Part shown: positions 52,129 to 60,351 of the stretch, piece after piece
How the letters are laid out: every line of letters begins with the position of its first letter
Position numbering within the stretch: position 1 is the stretch's first letter
NCBI GenBank assembly: GCA_035565775.1
Contig: DATMRW010000012.1
Coordinates: forward strand, 1 to 64,000
DNA length: 64,000 bases
Source: PRO6 sp035565775
GTDB taxonomy: Bacteria > Pseudomonadota > Alphaproteobacteria > Rhizobiales > Xanthobacteraceae
Reading direction: 5' to 3'
The notes under the pieces: generated by a model
Told to the model about the DNA's origin: nothing
Database searches by the model: none
The model's input: only the letters and a program-made list of their open reading frames with translations
Translations under genes and position numbers: made by a program

Positions 52129-53067
52129 ATGAGCAACACTCCCGCGCGTCAGGTCGATCCCGCCTACAAGGGGGTCATCATCGAGAAGCAGGAGGATGTG
52201 ACGTCTGCAGTGCTGGCGGCCATGGCGCAGGCGCCGAACCAGCGTCTGCGCGAGGTGATGGAGGCGTTCGTCCGCCATCTGCACGCCTTCACCCGCGAGG
52301 TGAAGCTGACCGAGGCGGAGTACGATCTCGCCATCGAGTTTTTGAACCGCATCGGGCAGGCGACCAACGATCGCCACAACGAGGGTATCCTGTTCGCCGA
52401 TGCAGTCGGGTTCTCGACGCTCGTTTGCCTGCTCAACAACGGCAATGCCGGCGCGACCGAAACGGCGGCGGCGCTGCTCGGCCCGTTCTGGCGGATGAAT
52501 TCGCCGCGCACTGAAAATGGCGGCTCGATTGTCCGTTCGCCAACGCCCGGACCGGAGATGTTCGTCGACTGCGTCGTCAAGGATGTCCACGGCAATCCGA
52601 TCGAGGGCGTCGAGGTCGATGTCTGGCAGTCGTCGCCGGTTGGGCTCTATGAAAATCAAGACGACACCCAGGCCGACATGAACCTGCGCGGCAAGCTGAC
52701 GACCGATGCGCAGGGCCGCTTCGGTTTCCGCTCCGTCAAGCCGGCGGGTTATCCAGTGCCGACCGACGGGCCGACGGGCGATCTGCTGCGCGCGCAGCGC
52801 CGCCATCCCTACCGGCCGGCGCATCTGCATGTCCTTGCGTTCAAGCCGGGCTTCAAGACGCTGATTACGCAGATCTTCGTCGATGACGATCGGTATCTCA
52901 AGAGCGACGTCGTCTTCGGCGTCACCCGCGCGCTGATCGGCAACTACGAGCGGCATGACAGCGGCGCGCCGCCGGCAAGCGGCGTCGAGGCGCCCTGGTA
53001 CACCCTCAACTACACGTTCGTCATGGAAGCCGGCGAAGCCAAGCTTCCTATCCCTCCGATCAAGTGA
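52129..53067 (+). CDS. Intradiol ring-cleavage dioxygenase (hydroxyquinol/catechol 1,2-type)
   Basis: This 312-aa Fe(III) enzyme splits a dihydroxylated ring between the two hydroxyls. It has an N-terminal dioxygenase_N helical domain (LREVMEAFVRHLHAFTREVK near residue 45) and a catalytic beta domain with all four iron ligands: Y174 (SSPVGLYENQDD), Y228, H232 and H234 (RRHPYRPAHLHVLA). The overall form suits hydroxyquinol 1,2-dioxygenase more than protocatechuate dioxygenase. ATG at 52129 is chosen; ATG at 52120 is in frame. It is the first gene of an operon with SDR, BKACE, reductase, cupin and ABC genes, and is probably controlled by the LacI-type operators upstream. Confidence 0.9.
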   Translation: MSNTPARQVDPAYKGVIIEKQEDVTSAVLAAMAQAPNQRLREVMEAFVRHLHAFTREVKLTEAEYDLAIEFLNRIGQATNDRHNEGILFADAVGFSTLVCLLNNGNAGATETAAALLGPFWRMNSPRTENGGSIVRSPTPGPEMFVDCVVKDVHGNPIEGVEVDVWQSSPVGLYENQDDTQADMNLRGKLTTDAQGRFGFRSVKPAGYPVPTDGPTGDLLRAQRRHPYRPAHLHVLAFKPGFKTLITQIFVDDDRYLKSDVVFGVTRALIGNYERHDSGAPPASGVEAPWYTLNYTFVMEAGEAKLPIPPIK

Positions 53068-53073
53068 GCTGAA

Positions 53074-53835
53074 ATGCCCTATCCGGTTTCCCTGAAGGAT
53101 AAAGTTGTACTGGTCGTCGGCGGCGCTGGCGGCATCGGCGCCGCGACCGCGCGGCAATTCGCGGCGCAGGGCGCAAAGGTCGTCGTCACGCACCGCGCGG
53201 GCGAGGACAAGGCGCAGGCGGCGGCCGGCCTGCTCGCGACGCTCGATGGCGGCGATCATGCGGCATTTGCCGCCGATGTGGCGGACACCCCGACCTTGAT
53301 CGCCCTGCGCGATGCGATCTCGGCTCGCTATGGCCGGCTCGATGTGCTGGTCAATACCGCCGGCTTCACCAAGCCGGTGCCGCACGGCGATCTCGATGCG
53401 CTGACGGACGAGCTGATCGACCGGATGTTCGAGGTCAACTGGCGCGGCCAGTTCGCCGCCATTCGCACCTTTGCTCCGCTGCTCAAGGCCGCGGGCGACG
53501 GCCTGATCGTGTCGGTGTCGTCGATTGCCGGCATTTCCGGTGCGGGCTCCTCCATCGCCTATTGCGCCACCAAGGCGGGCATCGATGTGATGACCAAGTC
53601 GCTGGGCCGTGCGCTTGCGCCGGAGATCCGCGTGCTCGGCGTCTCTCCGGGCGTAGTCGATACCGGCTTCGTGCCGGGCCGCGGCGCGGAGTTCAATGCC
53701 AAGACCGCCGCGACGACGCCGCTCAAGCGCGTCGCATCGGCGGACGATGTCGCCGCGGCGATCCTCGCCTGCGCGACGCATCTGACTTTTTCGACCGGCA
53801 GCACCATCATCGTCGATGGCGGGCGGATTCTGTAA
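53074..53835 (+). CDS. Short-chain dehydrogenase/reductase (SDR)
   Basis: This 253-aa classical SDR has the cofactor motif VVGGAGGIGAATARQ near residue 14, NTAG-type motif (VLVNTAGFTKPVP) near 92, the active-site Ser region VSVSSIAGISG, and the YxxxK pair Y163/K167 (AYCATKAG). An Arg after AxxGAxV-like strand 2 (THRAGEDKAQ) suggests NADP(H). It follows the dioxygenase by 6 nt. It could reduce or oxidise a hydroxyl/keto group in the same pathway; the substrate is not known. Confidence 0.9.
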   Translation: MPYPVSLKDKVVLVVGGAGGIGAATARQFAAQGAKVVVTHRAGEDKAQAAAGLLATLDGGDHAAFAADVADTPTLIALRDAISARYGRLDVLVNTAGFTKPVPHGDLDALTDELIDRMFEVNWRGQFAAIRTFAPLLKAAGDGLIVSVSSIAGISGAGSSIAYCATKAGIDVMTKSLGRALAPEIRVLGVSPGVVDTGFVPGRGAEFNAKTAATTPLKRVASADDVAAAILACATHLTFSTGSTIIVDGGRIL

Positions 53836-53846
53836 GGAATTTTTGG

Positions 53847-54761
53847 ATGCGCGAGCCTCGCTCAAAGGTTTTCATCACCTGCGCCGTCACCGGCAATCTC
53901 ACCACGCCGGATCAGACGCCGTATCTCCCGATCACGCCGGAGCAGATCGCCGATGCCTGTCTCGGCGCCGCCGAAGCTGGCGCGGCGATCGTTCACATCC
54001 ATGTGCGCGATCCGGCCACCGGCAAGCCCTCGATGGAGCTTGAATATTATCGCGACGTGGTGGAGCGCATCCGAGCGAAGAATACGCAGCTCATCCTCAA
54101 CATCACGACCGGCCCCGGCGGCCGATTCGTGCCCTCGCAGGATGAGCCGCGCGTGGCCGCGCCCGGCACGACGCTGATCGCGCCGGAAAAGCGTGTCGAG
54201 CACATCGCGGTGCTTCGCCCGGAAATCTGCACCCTCGATCTCAACACCATGAACTCCGGCAAGGAAGTGGTGATCAACACGCCCGGCAATGTCCGGCGGA
54301 TGGCGAAGGTGATGACCGATGCCGGCGTGAAGCCCGAGATCGAGCTGTTCGATTCCGGCGACATTGCGCTGATGCACGACCTTTTGAAGGACGGCACGCT
54401 GCAAGGCACGGTGCTGTGTTCGTTTGTGATGGGCGTGCGCTACGGCTTTCAGCCGAGCCCGGAGACAGTGCTCTACGCGCGCAATCTGTTGCCGCGCGAT
54501 GCGGAATTTACCGCCATCGGCATCGGCCGTTCGGCATTCACCGCGGTGGCGCAGTCCTATCTTGCTGGCGGCCATGTCCGTGTCGGCCTCGAGGACGGCG
54601 TCTATCTGTCGCGCGGCGAGCTTGCACCGTCCAATGCGGCGATGGTCGAGAAAGCACGCCGCATGATCGAGGATCTCGGGGGGCAGATCGCAACGCCTCG
54701 CGAAGCACGCGAAATTATTGGTTTGCCGACACGCCTCGCCGGCGCGTCGCAACAGGCTTGA
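53847..54761 (+). CDS. BKACE-family beta-keto acid cleavage enzyme (DUF849)
   Basis: This 304-aa zinc enzyme belongs to the BKACE family, which condenses a beta-keto acid with acetyl-CoA and splits it into acetoacetate and a CoA ester. The key positions are conserved: metal ligands H50 and H52 (IVHIHVRDPATG), the third ligand E249 with catalytic R245 and D250 (VRVGLEDGVYL), and ITTGPGG near residue 90. ATG at 53847 lies 11 nt past the SDR stop. In a dioxygenase operon it could act on 3-oxoadipate or a substituted form, giving succinyl-CoA; this is inference. Confidence 0.88.
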   Translation: MREPRSKVFITCAVTGNLTTPDQTPYLPITPEQIADACLGAAEAGAAIVHIHVRDPATGKPSMELEYYRDVVERIRAKNTQLILNITTGPGGRFVPSQDEPRVAAPGTTLIAPEKRVEHIAVLRPEICTLDLNTMNSGKEVVINTPGNVRRMAKVMTDAGVKPEIELFDSGDIALMHDLLKDGTLQGTVLCSFVMGVRYGFQPSPETVLYARNLLPRDAEFTAIGIGRSAFTAVAQSYLAGGHVRVGLEDGVYLSRGELAPSNAAMVEKARRMIEDLGGQIATPREAREIIGLPTRLAGASQQA

Positions 54762-54772
54762 AGGAAGCAGGA

Positions 54773-55801
54773 ATGACGGCGGCAACAGCAGAGCAGGTGG
54801 CGAACGCGCGCACCTTCGAGGTGACGACGGTTCGGTTCAACGAGAAGGTGCCGGATGTCTCCTCCGTGGCGCCGGTGGTCGAGAAGCGCACGCTTTCGCG
54901 CGGTCCGGATCAGGTGGTGGTCGAGGTCAAGGCCGCTGGCGTCAACCCGTCCGACGTCAAGGCGGCGACCGGCCTGATGCCTTATGCGATCTTCCCGCGC
55001 ACGCCGGGCCGCGACTATGCCGGCGTCGTCGTCGATGGACCGGCGGAGTGGCTCGGCCGCGAGGTGTTCGGCTCGTCCGGCGATCTCGGCATCCGCTGCA
55101 ACGGCACCCATGCGACGCACGTCGTCGTCGAGACCGCTTCGCTGGTCGAAAAGCCCGCGACGATCACGATGCGGGAAGCCGCCGGCATCGGCGTGCCGTT
55201 CGTCACCGCGATCGAAGGCTTTCGCCGCACCGGCACGCCCACGCCGAATGACACCGTGCTGGTCTTCGGCGTCAACGGCAAGGTCGGGCAGGCCGCGGTG
55301 CAACTCGCGACCTGGCACGGCGCGCGGGTGATCGGCGTGGTCCGCCGCGACGAGGCCTATGAGGGCCATGCGAACGGCCCGGTCGAGATCATCAATTCCT
55401 CCACGACCGACGTCGCCCCCCGCGTGCGCGAGCTGACCGACGGCAAGGGCGCCAACATCGTCTTCAATACGGTCGGCGATCCCTACTTCCAGGCGGCGCA
55501 CAAGTCGCTGGCGCTGGCGGGCAAACAGATTTTGATCGCTGCGGTCGACAAGATCGTCCAGTTCAACATTCTGGAGTTCTACCGCGGCCGCCACACCTAT
55601 CTCGGCGTCGATACGCTGGCATTCTCCTCGACCGCGAGCGGCGACGTGCTGCGTGATGCGTTGCCGGGTTTCGCCAGCGGCCATCTCAAGCCGTATCCGA
55701 TCAACGACAGCGCGGTCTATTCGTTCGCCAATGCCCGCGAGGCCTATCTCGCCGTGATCGGTTCCTCGCGCGACCGCATCGTCCTCGACCCGGCGCTCTG
55801 A
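54773..55801 (+). CDS. Medium-chain quinone-oxidoreductase-like reductase
   Basis: This 342-aa MDR-superfamily NAD(P)H reductase has the GroES-like part (VVEVKAAGVNPSDVKAATGL, PGRDYAGVVVDGPAEWLGRE) and the Rossmann part (VLVFGVNGKVGQAAVQLATW near residue 165, VFNTVGDPYFQAAHKSL near 240). The catalytic and structural zinc Cys residues of alcohol dehydrogenases are absent, so it is a zinc-free, quinone-reductase/enoyl-reductase type. It could reduce the unsaturated product of ring cleavage. It lies 11 nt past the BKACE stop and 2 nt before the cupin gene. Confidence 0.85.
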   Translation: MTAATAEQVANARTFEVTTVRFNEKVPDVSSVAPVVEKRTLSRGPDQVVVEVKAAGVNPSDVKAATGLMPYAIFPRTPGRDYAGVVVDGPAEWLGREVFGSSGDLGIRCNGTHATHVVVETASLVEKPATITMREAAGIGVPFVTAIEGFRRTGTPTPNDTVLVFGVNGKVGQAAVQLATWHGARVIGVVRRDEAYEGHANGPVEIINSSTTDVAPRVRELTDGKGANIVFNTVGDPYFQAAHKSLALAGKQILIAAVDKIVQFNILEFYRGRHTYLGVDTLAFSSTASGDVLRDALPGFASGHLKPYPINDSAVYSFANAREAYLAVIGSSRDRIVLDPAL

Positions 55802-55803
55802 TC

Positions 55804-56148
55804 ATGAACATCACCCGCTTCGATCAGGCCCCTGCCTACTTCCCGCCCGAGCATCACGACATGCGCTGCCTGCGGTTGCAGGGGCACGAGGCGGGAGCGA
55901 CCGACACCCTGTGGCTCGGCATGTCCCAGATCCTGCCGGGCGGCCACACCTCGCTCAGCGCCTCGCCGCTCGAAAAGCTGTACTTCGTCGTCGAAGGCGA
56001 ACTGACCGTCGAAACGCCGGAGGGTGAATTCACCCTCCGGGCCTACGACTCCTGCCGCATCGCGCCGAACGAGGCGCGCGCGCTGAAGAACAAGACAAAC
56101 AAACCGGTTGTCGTGCTGCTGTCGATGCCGTTAGCTGCGACGAAGTAG
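55804..56148 (+). CDS. Small cupin-domain protein
   Basis: This 114-aa single-domain cupin has QILPGGHTSLSASPLEKLYFV in motif 1 position and the second motif around LRAYDSCRIAPNEARALKNK. The usual metal-binding His/Glu set is incomplete: motif 1 has only one His (GGHTS) and a Glu, and motif 2 lacks the His. A metal-independent isomerase or ligand-binding role is possible. Its position between the reductase and the transporter suggests it serves the same pathway. Confidence 0.85.
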   Translation: MNITRFDQAPAYFPPEHHDMRCLRLQGHEAGATDTLWLGMSQILPGGHTSLSASPLEKLYFVVEGELTVETPEGEFTLRAYDSCRIAPNEARALKNKTNKPVVVLLSMPLAATK

Positions 56149-56192
56149 AGACTCAAGCAAAAGCGGTAACAAGCAGCGGGAGGAAGAAGACA

Positions 56193-57191
56193 ATGAAGGG
56201 TTTGTTCAGAACCTTGACGGCGGCCGTCCTTTTGGCGGCCGCAACGCCTGCATTGGCGCAAACGCCGGTGAAGATCGGCATCGGCTTCGGTATTGGCTTC
56301 TTGCCGATGTTCATCGCGCAGGAGCAGGGCCTCGTCGAAAAGCACGCCAAGGCCGCGGGCCTCGACGTGCAGGCGAGCTATCAGCGCTTTTCCGGTTCGT
56401 CCGCGATGCAGGATGCGATTTTGTCCGGCTCGGTCGATATGGGCGCTTACGGTGTCGCCGCGATGCTGATCGCATGGGACAAGGCACGCAACTCGCCGCA
56501 GCAGATTTTTGGCATTGCCGGGGTGAATTCCAGCCCGCTGGTGCTTGTCACCAACAAGCCTGATGCGAAGAAGCTTGCCGATCTCGGCCCGACCGACAAG
56601 ATCGCAATGCCGGCGCTGGTCTCGCCGCAGATGTACGCGCTGCAGATGGTGTCCGAAAAGACGTTCGGCGCCGGCCAGCAGGACAAGCTCAAGCCGCAGG
56701 TGGTGGCGCTGCCGCACCCGGAGGCGCTGAACTCCATTCTTTCGGGCGGTACCGAGGTGAAAGCCTATTTCTCCTCGCCGCCGTTCACCCAGATCGCGAT
56801 CGCCAGCGGCAAGGCGCATGCGATCACCTCGACCGAGGAAGCGTTCGGTGGCCGCGCGTCGTTCCTCGTGCTCGGCGCGACCAAGCGCTACCTCGACGCC
56901 AATCCGAAGATGGCGGAAGTGATGGTCAAGGCATTGGCGGAGGCCGACGATTTCATCCGCAACAACCCGGAAGGCGCGGCCGAGATCTATTTCAAGATCG
57001 AGCCGTCGAAGATCTTGGACAAGGGCAAGATCGCCGAGATCCTCAAGGCCCACCCGGATGACTTCAGCGTCTCGGTGCATGGCGTGAAGCAGACCGCGGA
57101 TTTCATGGGCCGCCAGAAGCAGCTCAAGACCGTGCCGCAGAGTTTTAAGGATGTCTTCATCGGTTCGGTGCAGCAGACGAACAGCAATTGA
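56193..57191 (+). CDS. ABC importer substrate-binding protein, TauA/SsuA (NMT1) type
   Basis: This 332-aa periplasmic protein has a signal peptide (MKGLFRTLTAAVLLAAATPA, cleavage near ALAQ) and the NMT1/TauA fold: GFGIGFLPMFIAQEQGLVEK near residue 30, SGSSAMQDAILSGSVDMGAY near 70-90 and a C-terminal helical part (MVKALAEADDFIRNNPEGAA). Relatives bind taurine, sulfonates, aromatic acids or pyrimidine precursors. It lies 44 nt past the cupin gene and heads the transporter part of the operon. Confidence 0.9.
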   Translation: MKGLFRTLTAAVLLAAATPALAQTPVKIGIGFGIGFLPMFIAQEQGLVEKHAKAAGLDVQASYQRFSGSSAMQDAILSGSVDMGAYGVAAMLIAWDKARNSPQQIFGIAGVNSSPLVLVTNKPDAKKLADLGPTDKIAMPALVSPQMYALQMVSEKTFGAGQQDKLKPQVVALPHPEALNSILSGGTEVKAYFSSPPFTQIAIASGKAHAITSTEEAFGGRASFLVLGATKRYLDANPKMAEVMVKALAEADDFIRNNPEGAAEIYFKIEPSKILDKGKIAEILKAHPDDFSVSVHGVKQTADFMGRQKQLKTVPQSFKDVFIGSVQQTNSN

Positions 57192-57249
57192 ACGAAGGTG
57201 TGCCGCAGGCATTCGCAGGCCTGCGGTTTTCGTTCCGGAAGGATGCCGC

Positions 57250-58071
57250 ATGAGCAACCAGGCACCTGTTTCTTCGACGAGTGAAACGGCGCCACCTTTG
57301 ACGGACAGGCCGATGCTCGCCGTCAAGGACGTGACGCTGCAATACAAGACGCCCGAACATCTCGTCACGGCGACCTATCGGGTCAGCTTCGACATTTGTG
57401 CCGGCGATCGGCTGGTGCTGCTTGGCCCGTCGGGTTGCGGCAAGTCCACCCTTTTGAAGGCGATTGCCGGTTTTCACCGGCCGGTGGAAGGATCGATCAC
57501 CCTGAAAGGCAAGCCGGTTCTCGGGCCGGGGCCGGACCGGATGATGGTGTTTCAGGAGTTCGATCAGCTCTTCGCCTGGAAGACCGTGCTCGACAACGTC
57601 GCCTTTCCGATGCTGGAGAACGGCATCTCGCGCAAGGAGGCCGATGCACGGGCGCGCGACGCCATCGCCAAGGTCAACCTGTCGAAATTCACGGATGTAT
57701 TCCCGCACATGCTTTCCGGCGGCATGAAGCAGCGTGTCGCGATCGCGCGCGCGATGGCGATGAAGCCGGACGTGCTGCTGATGGACGAGCCCTATGCCGC
57801 GCTCGACGCTCTGACGCGCCGCAAGATGCAGGAAGAACTTCTGCAGCTGTGGGACGATGTGCGCTTCACGCTGGTGTTCGTGACGCATTCGATCGAGGAG
57901 GCGGTGATCGTCGGCTCGCGCATCGTCGTCCTGTCGCCGCATCCGGGGCAGGTTCGCGCCGAACTCAACTGCCACCACCTCGGCTCGGAGGAGCAGGACG
58001 GCCTCGCGTTCCAACAGTTGACGCGCAAGATTTCGGCGATGCTGTTTGAGGACAAGACGGCCGCGCATTGA
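57250..58071 (+). CDS. ABC importer ATPase, TauB/SsuB type
   Basis: This 273-aa ATPase has Walker A LLGPSGCGKSTLLKAI near residue 58, Q loop MMVFQEFDQLFAWKT, signature MLSGGMKQRVAIARAM near 158 and Walker B VLLMDEPYAALDALTR near 178, with the switch His in FVTHSIEEAV. ATG at 57250 is chosen. It drives the importer with the binding protein and permease on either side. Confidence 0.93.
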   Translation: MSNQAPVSSTSETAPPLTDRPMLAVKDVTLQYKTPEHLVTATYRVSFDICAGDRLVLLGPSGCGKSTLLKAIAGFHRPVEGSITLKGKPVLGPGPDRMMVFQEFDQLFAWKTVLDNVAFPMLENGISRKEADARARDAIAKVNLSKFTDVFPHMLSGGMKQRVAIARAMAMKPDVLLMDEPYAALDALTRRKMQEELLQLWDDVRFTLVFVTHSIEEAVIVGSRIVVLSPHPGQVRAELNCHHLGSEEQDGLAFQQLTRKISAMLFEDKTAAH

Positions 58072-58174
58072 GCGCCTGCGCCGCAAACGAACGAAATGAG
58101 TGCATGGACCGGGCAGGGCGGACTATCCCGTTCCGCCTCATCCGTGCCGAATGAATGCCGCGAGGAAACACGCC

Positions 58175-59062
58175 ATGAGCGAGCCGATTGCCAAGCTGAC
58201 GCCGCCGATCCGGCCCGAACACGAATACACCGTTTCGGCGCCCGTCGGTCTCGGCGATGTCGCAAAGCCGCTGTCGCCGCTGGAGCGGCTGACCAATAAC
58301 GTCGCCGCCCGGCGCATTGCGATCCTGATCGTGATTGCGCTGATCTGGGAGGTCTACGGCCGCTGGCTGGATTCGCCGCTGACGTTCCCGACCTTCATGC
58401 AGACGCTTGAGGCGCTCGGCGATGGCATCATATCCGGCGTCATTCCGCAGCGATTGTGGGTGACGATGCAGACGCTGGTGATCGGCTACGCGCTCGGTCT
58501 CGTCATCGCGGCGCTGTTCACCAGCCTTGCGGTGACGACGCGGCTCGGCACCGACCTTCTGTCGACGCTGACGGCGATGTTCAATCCATTGCCGGCGATT
58601 GCGCTGCTGCCGCTTGCGCTATTGTGGTTCGGCCTTGGCCGGCCGTCGCTGATCTTCGTCATCGTCCACTCCGTGCTGTGGGCGGTGGCGCTGAACATGC
58701 ACAGTGGCTTTCTCTCGGTATCGGAGACGCAGCGGATGGCCGGGCGCAGCTTTGGCATCACGGGGCTGCGCTTCGTCGTCAAGATTCTGATCCCCGCGGC
58801 ATTTCCGGCAATCCTCGCCGGCCTCAAGATCGGCTGGGCGTTTGCCTGGCGTACGCTCATCGCGGCCGAACTCGTGTTCGGCGTTTCGTCAGGGCAGGGC
58901 GGCCTCGGCTGGTTTATTTTTGAGAACCGCAACACGCTGGACACCGCATCCGTCTTCGCCGGTCTTTTGACGGTGATGGCGGTGGGCCTCTTCGTCGAAG
59001 GCGTGATCTTCCGTGGCATCGAGCGGCGCACGGTTTGGCGCTGGGGCATGCAGCGCGGCTGA
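58175..59062 (+). CDS. ABC importer permease, TauC/SsuC type
   Basis: This 295-aa permease has a hydrophilic N terminus of about 45 residues and then about six membrane helices, with the EAA-type loop QRMAGRSFGITGLRFVVKIL near residue 190 and AGLKIGWAFAWRTLIAAEL after it. ATG at 58175 follows GAGGAAAC. The gap to the ATPase gene is 103 nt, but no terminator is seen, so it remains part of the operon. A hairpin terminator follows at 59090. Confidence 0.92.
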   Translation: MSEPIAKLTPPIRPEHEYTVSAPVGLGDVAKPLSPLERLTNNVAARRIAILIVIALIWEVYGRWLDSPLTFPTFMQTLEALGDGIISGVIPQRLWVTMQTLVIGYALGLVIAALFTSLAVTTRLGTDLLSTLTAMFNPLPAIALLPLALLWFGLGRPSLIFVIVHSVLWAVALNMHSGFLSVSETQRMAGRSFGITGLRFVVKILIPAAFPAILAGLKIGWAFAWRTLIAAELVFGVSSGQGGLGWFIFENRNTLDTASVFAGLLTVMAVGLFVEGVIFRGIERRTVWRWGMQRG

Positions 59063-59089
59063 GTTTCGTAAAGCTTCTTTGGCAATTTC

Positions 59090-59122
59090 CGACGCCTCCG
59101 TGCTTAATGCCCGGAGGCGTCG
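59090..59122 (+). terminator. Terminator of the dioxygenase/Tau-type operon
   Basis: CGACGCCTCCG (59090-59100) and CGGAGGCGTCG (59112-59122) form an 11-bp perfect stem with an 11-nt loop, 27 nt past the permease stop, followed by TCGTTTG. Confidence 0.75.
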
Positions 59123-59186
59123 TCGTTTGACAGCCTCATTTTCGCTCGGTGCCCGCCGCACGGATCGGCGTGCAGCAAACTGGGCA

Positions 59187-59230
59187 CAAAAAAAACGCGA
59201 TGGCTTGGGGTTGGATCCAAGACCATCGCG
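59187..59230 (-). terminator. Terminator of the Rbs-type operon
   Basis: Minus strand: CGCGATGG and CCATCGCG (8 bp), one mismatch, then an inner 4-bp stem, followed by a run of T residues (plus A run 59188-59195). It lies about 64 nt past the binding-protein stop. With the terminator at 59090 it separates the two convergent operons. Confidence 0.88.
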
Positions 59231-59293
59231 GTAGAAGTTTCGCCAGACCGGCGTACGCCCCGCCGTCGCCGGCAGGGCGATCGGGAAAGTGAC

Positions 59294-60271
59294 TTACTTG
59301 ATGTAGGCCGAAGCCGACGGGCAGGTGCGGTCCTTGTAGGGCACCAGCCACTCGGCGTGGTTAGCCTTGGTGATGATCGCGCCGGGAATTTCCACGCGCT
59401 TCGGCACCTTTTGGCCGCGGATCGAGTTCAGCGCGACTTCGGTGGCGACGCAGCCGATCTTGAAGCCATTGAATTCGGCGATGGCGAGAATGCTGCCGTT
59501 CTTCACCGCCTCGACGGCTTCCGGCACGCCGTTGATCGACACCACGGCGACCTTGTCGCGGCCCGCCGACTTCAACGCTTCCACCGCGCCGAGCGCCGAT
59601 GCGTCCGCAGCGGCAATCACGCCGTCGATGTCCTTGAACTGCTGCATCAGGTTTTCCATCACCTGAAGGCCCGGCAGGCGCTGGAAGTTGGCCGGCTGCG
59701 AGGCGAGCACCTTGATGTTCGGATATTCCTTCAGCGCCGCGTCGAAGCCGCGCTTGCGCTCGTCGCCGGTGTTCGAGCCCTTGATGCCTTCGAGGATCAC
59801 GACGTTACCCTTGCCGCCGAGATGGTCGAACAGCGTCTTGGCGATGTCGTAACCGAGTTTGTAGTCGTCCTCGCCGACGAAGGCGACGTAGGGCGCTTCA
59901 CCGGCCTTGTCGTTGTAGTTGACGATCGGGGTGCCGGCCGCGATCAGCTTCTCGATGGCCGGGAGCTGCGCCTTCGGGTCGATCGGCATGAACAGCACGA
60001 CGCCTGGCTTGGTGACGCCGACGTCTTCGAGCTGCGCCATGCCTTCGGCGATGTTGTTCGGTTTGGTCGGCATGTACTGGCGAACGGTGGCGTTCATCTT
60101 TTTCGCCATCTGCTCGACGCCGGCGCGAACGCCTTCAAAGTGCGGATCGACCTGGTTCTTGGTGAAGGCCGCGACCACCTCGCCATCGGCGGCGGCGGGC
60201 AGGGCGGTGCCGAGCGAAACGGCGAGTGCGGTAGCTGCAAGGACGGCTTTGGTATCGAAGACTTTCAACAT
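59294..60271 (-). CDS. Sugar-type ABC importer substrate-binding protein (RbsB-like)
   Basis: This 325-aa periplasmic protein has a signal peptide (MLKVFDTKAVLAATALAVSL, cleavage near AAADG) and a Peripla_BP_4 fold: VVAAFTKNQVDPHFEGVRAG, MPIDPKAQLPAIEKLIAAGT, NVVILEGIKGSNTGDERKRG near 160 and DGVIAAADASALGAVEALKS near 215. The VxxGGDExxR-like region matches RbsB-type proteins. It is the last gene of the minus-strand operon and is separated from the permease by 80 nt. The ligand could be a sugar, polyol or sugar-like compound. Confidence 0.92.
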   Translation of the reverse strand: MLKVFDTKAVLAATALAVSLGTALPAAADGEVVAAFTKNQVDPHFEGVRAGVEQMAKKMNATVRQYMPTKPNNIAEGMAQLEDVGVTKPGVVLFMPIDPKAQLPAIEKLIAAGTPIVNYNDKAGEAPYVAFVGEDDYKLGYDIAKTLFDHLGGKGNVVILEGIKGSNTGDERKRGFDAALKEYPNIKVLASQPANFQRLPGLQVMENLMQQFKDIDGVIAAADASALGAVEALKSAGRDKVAVVSINGVPEAVEAVKNGSILAIAEFNGFKIGCVATEVALNSIRGQKVPKRVEIPGAIITKANHAEWLVPYKDRTCPSASAYIK

Positions 60272-60351
60272 AGTGACCTCTTTCGATCATGAGTCCGATT
60301 TGCCCAAGCGGGCCGTGTCCGAACGCTCATTGAGGTGAGCTGCCGGGAATT

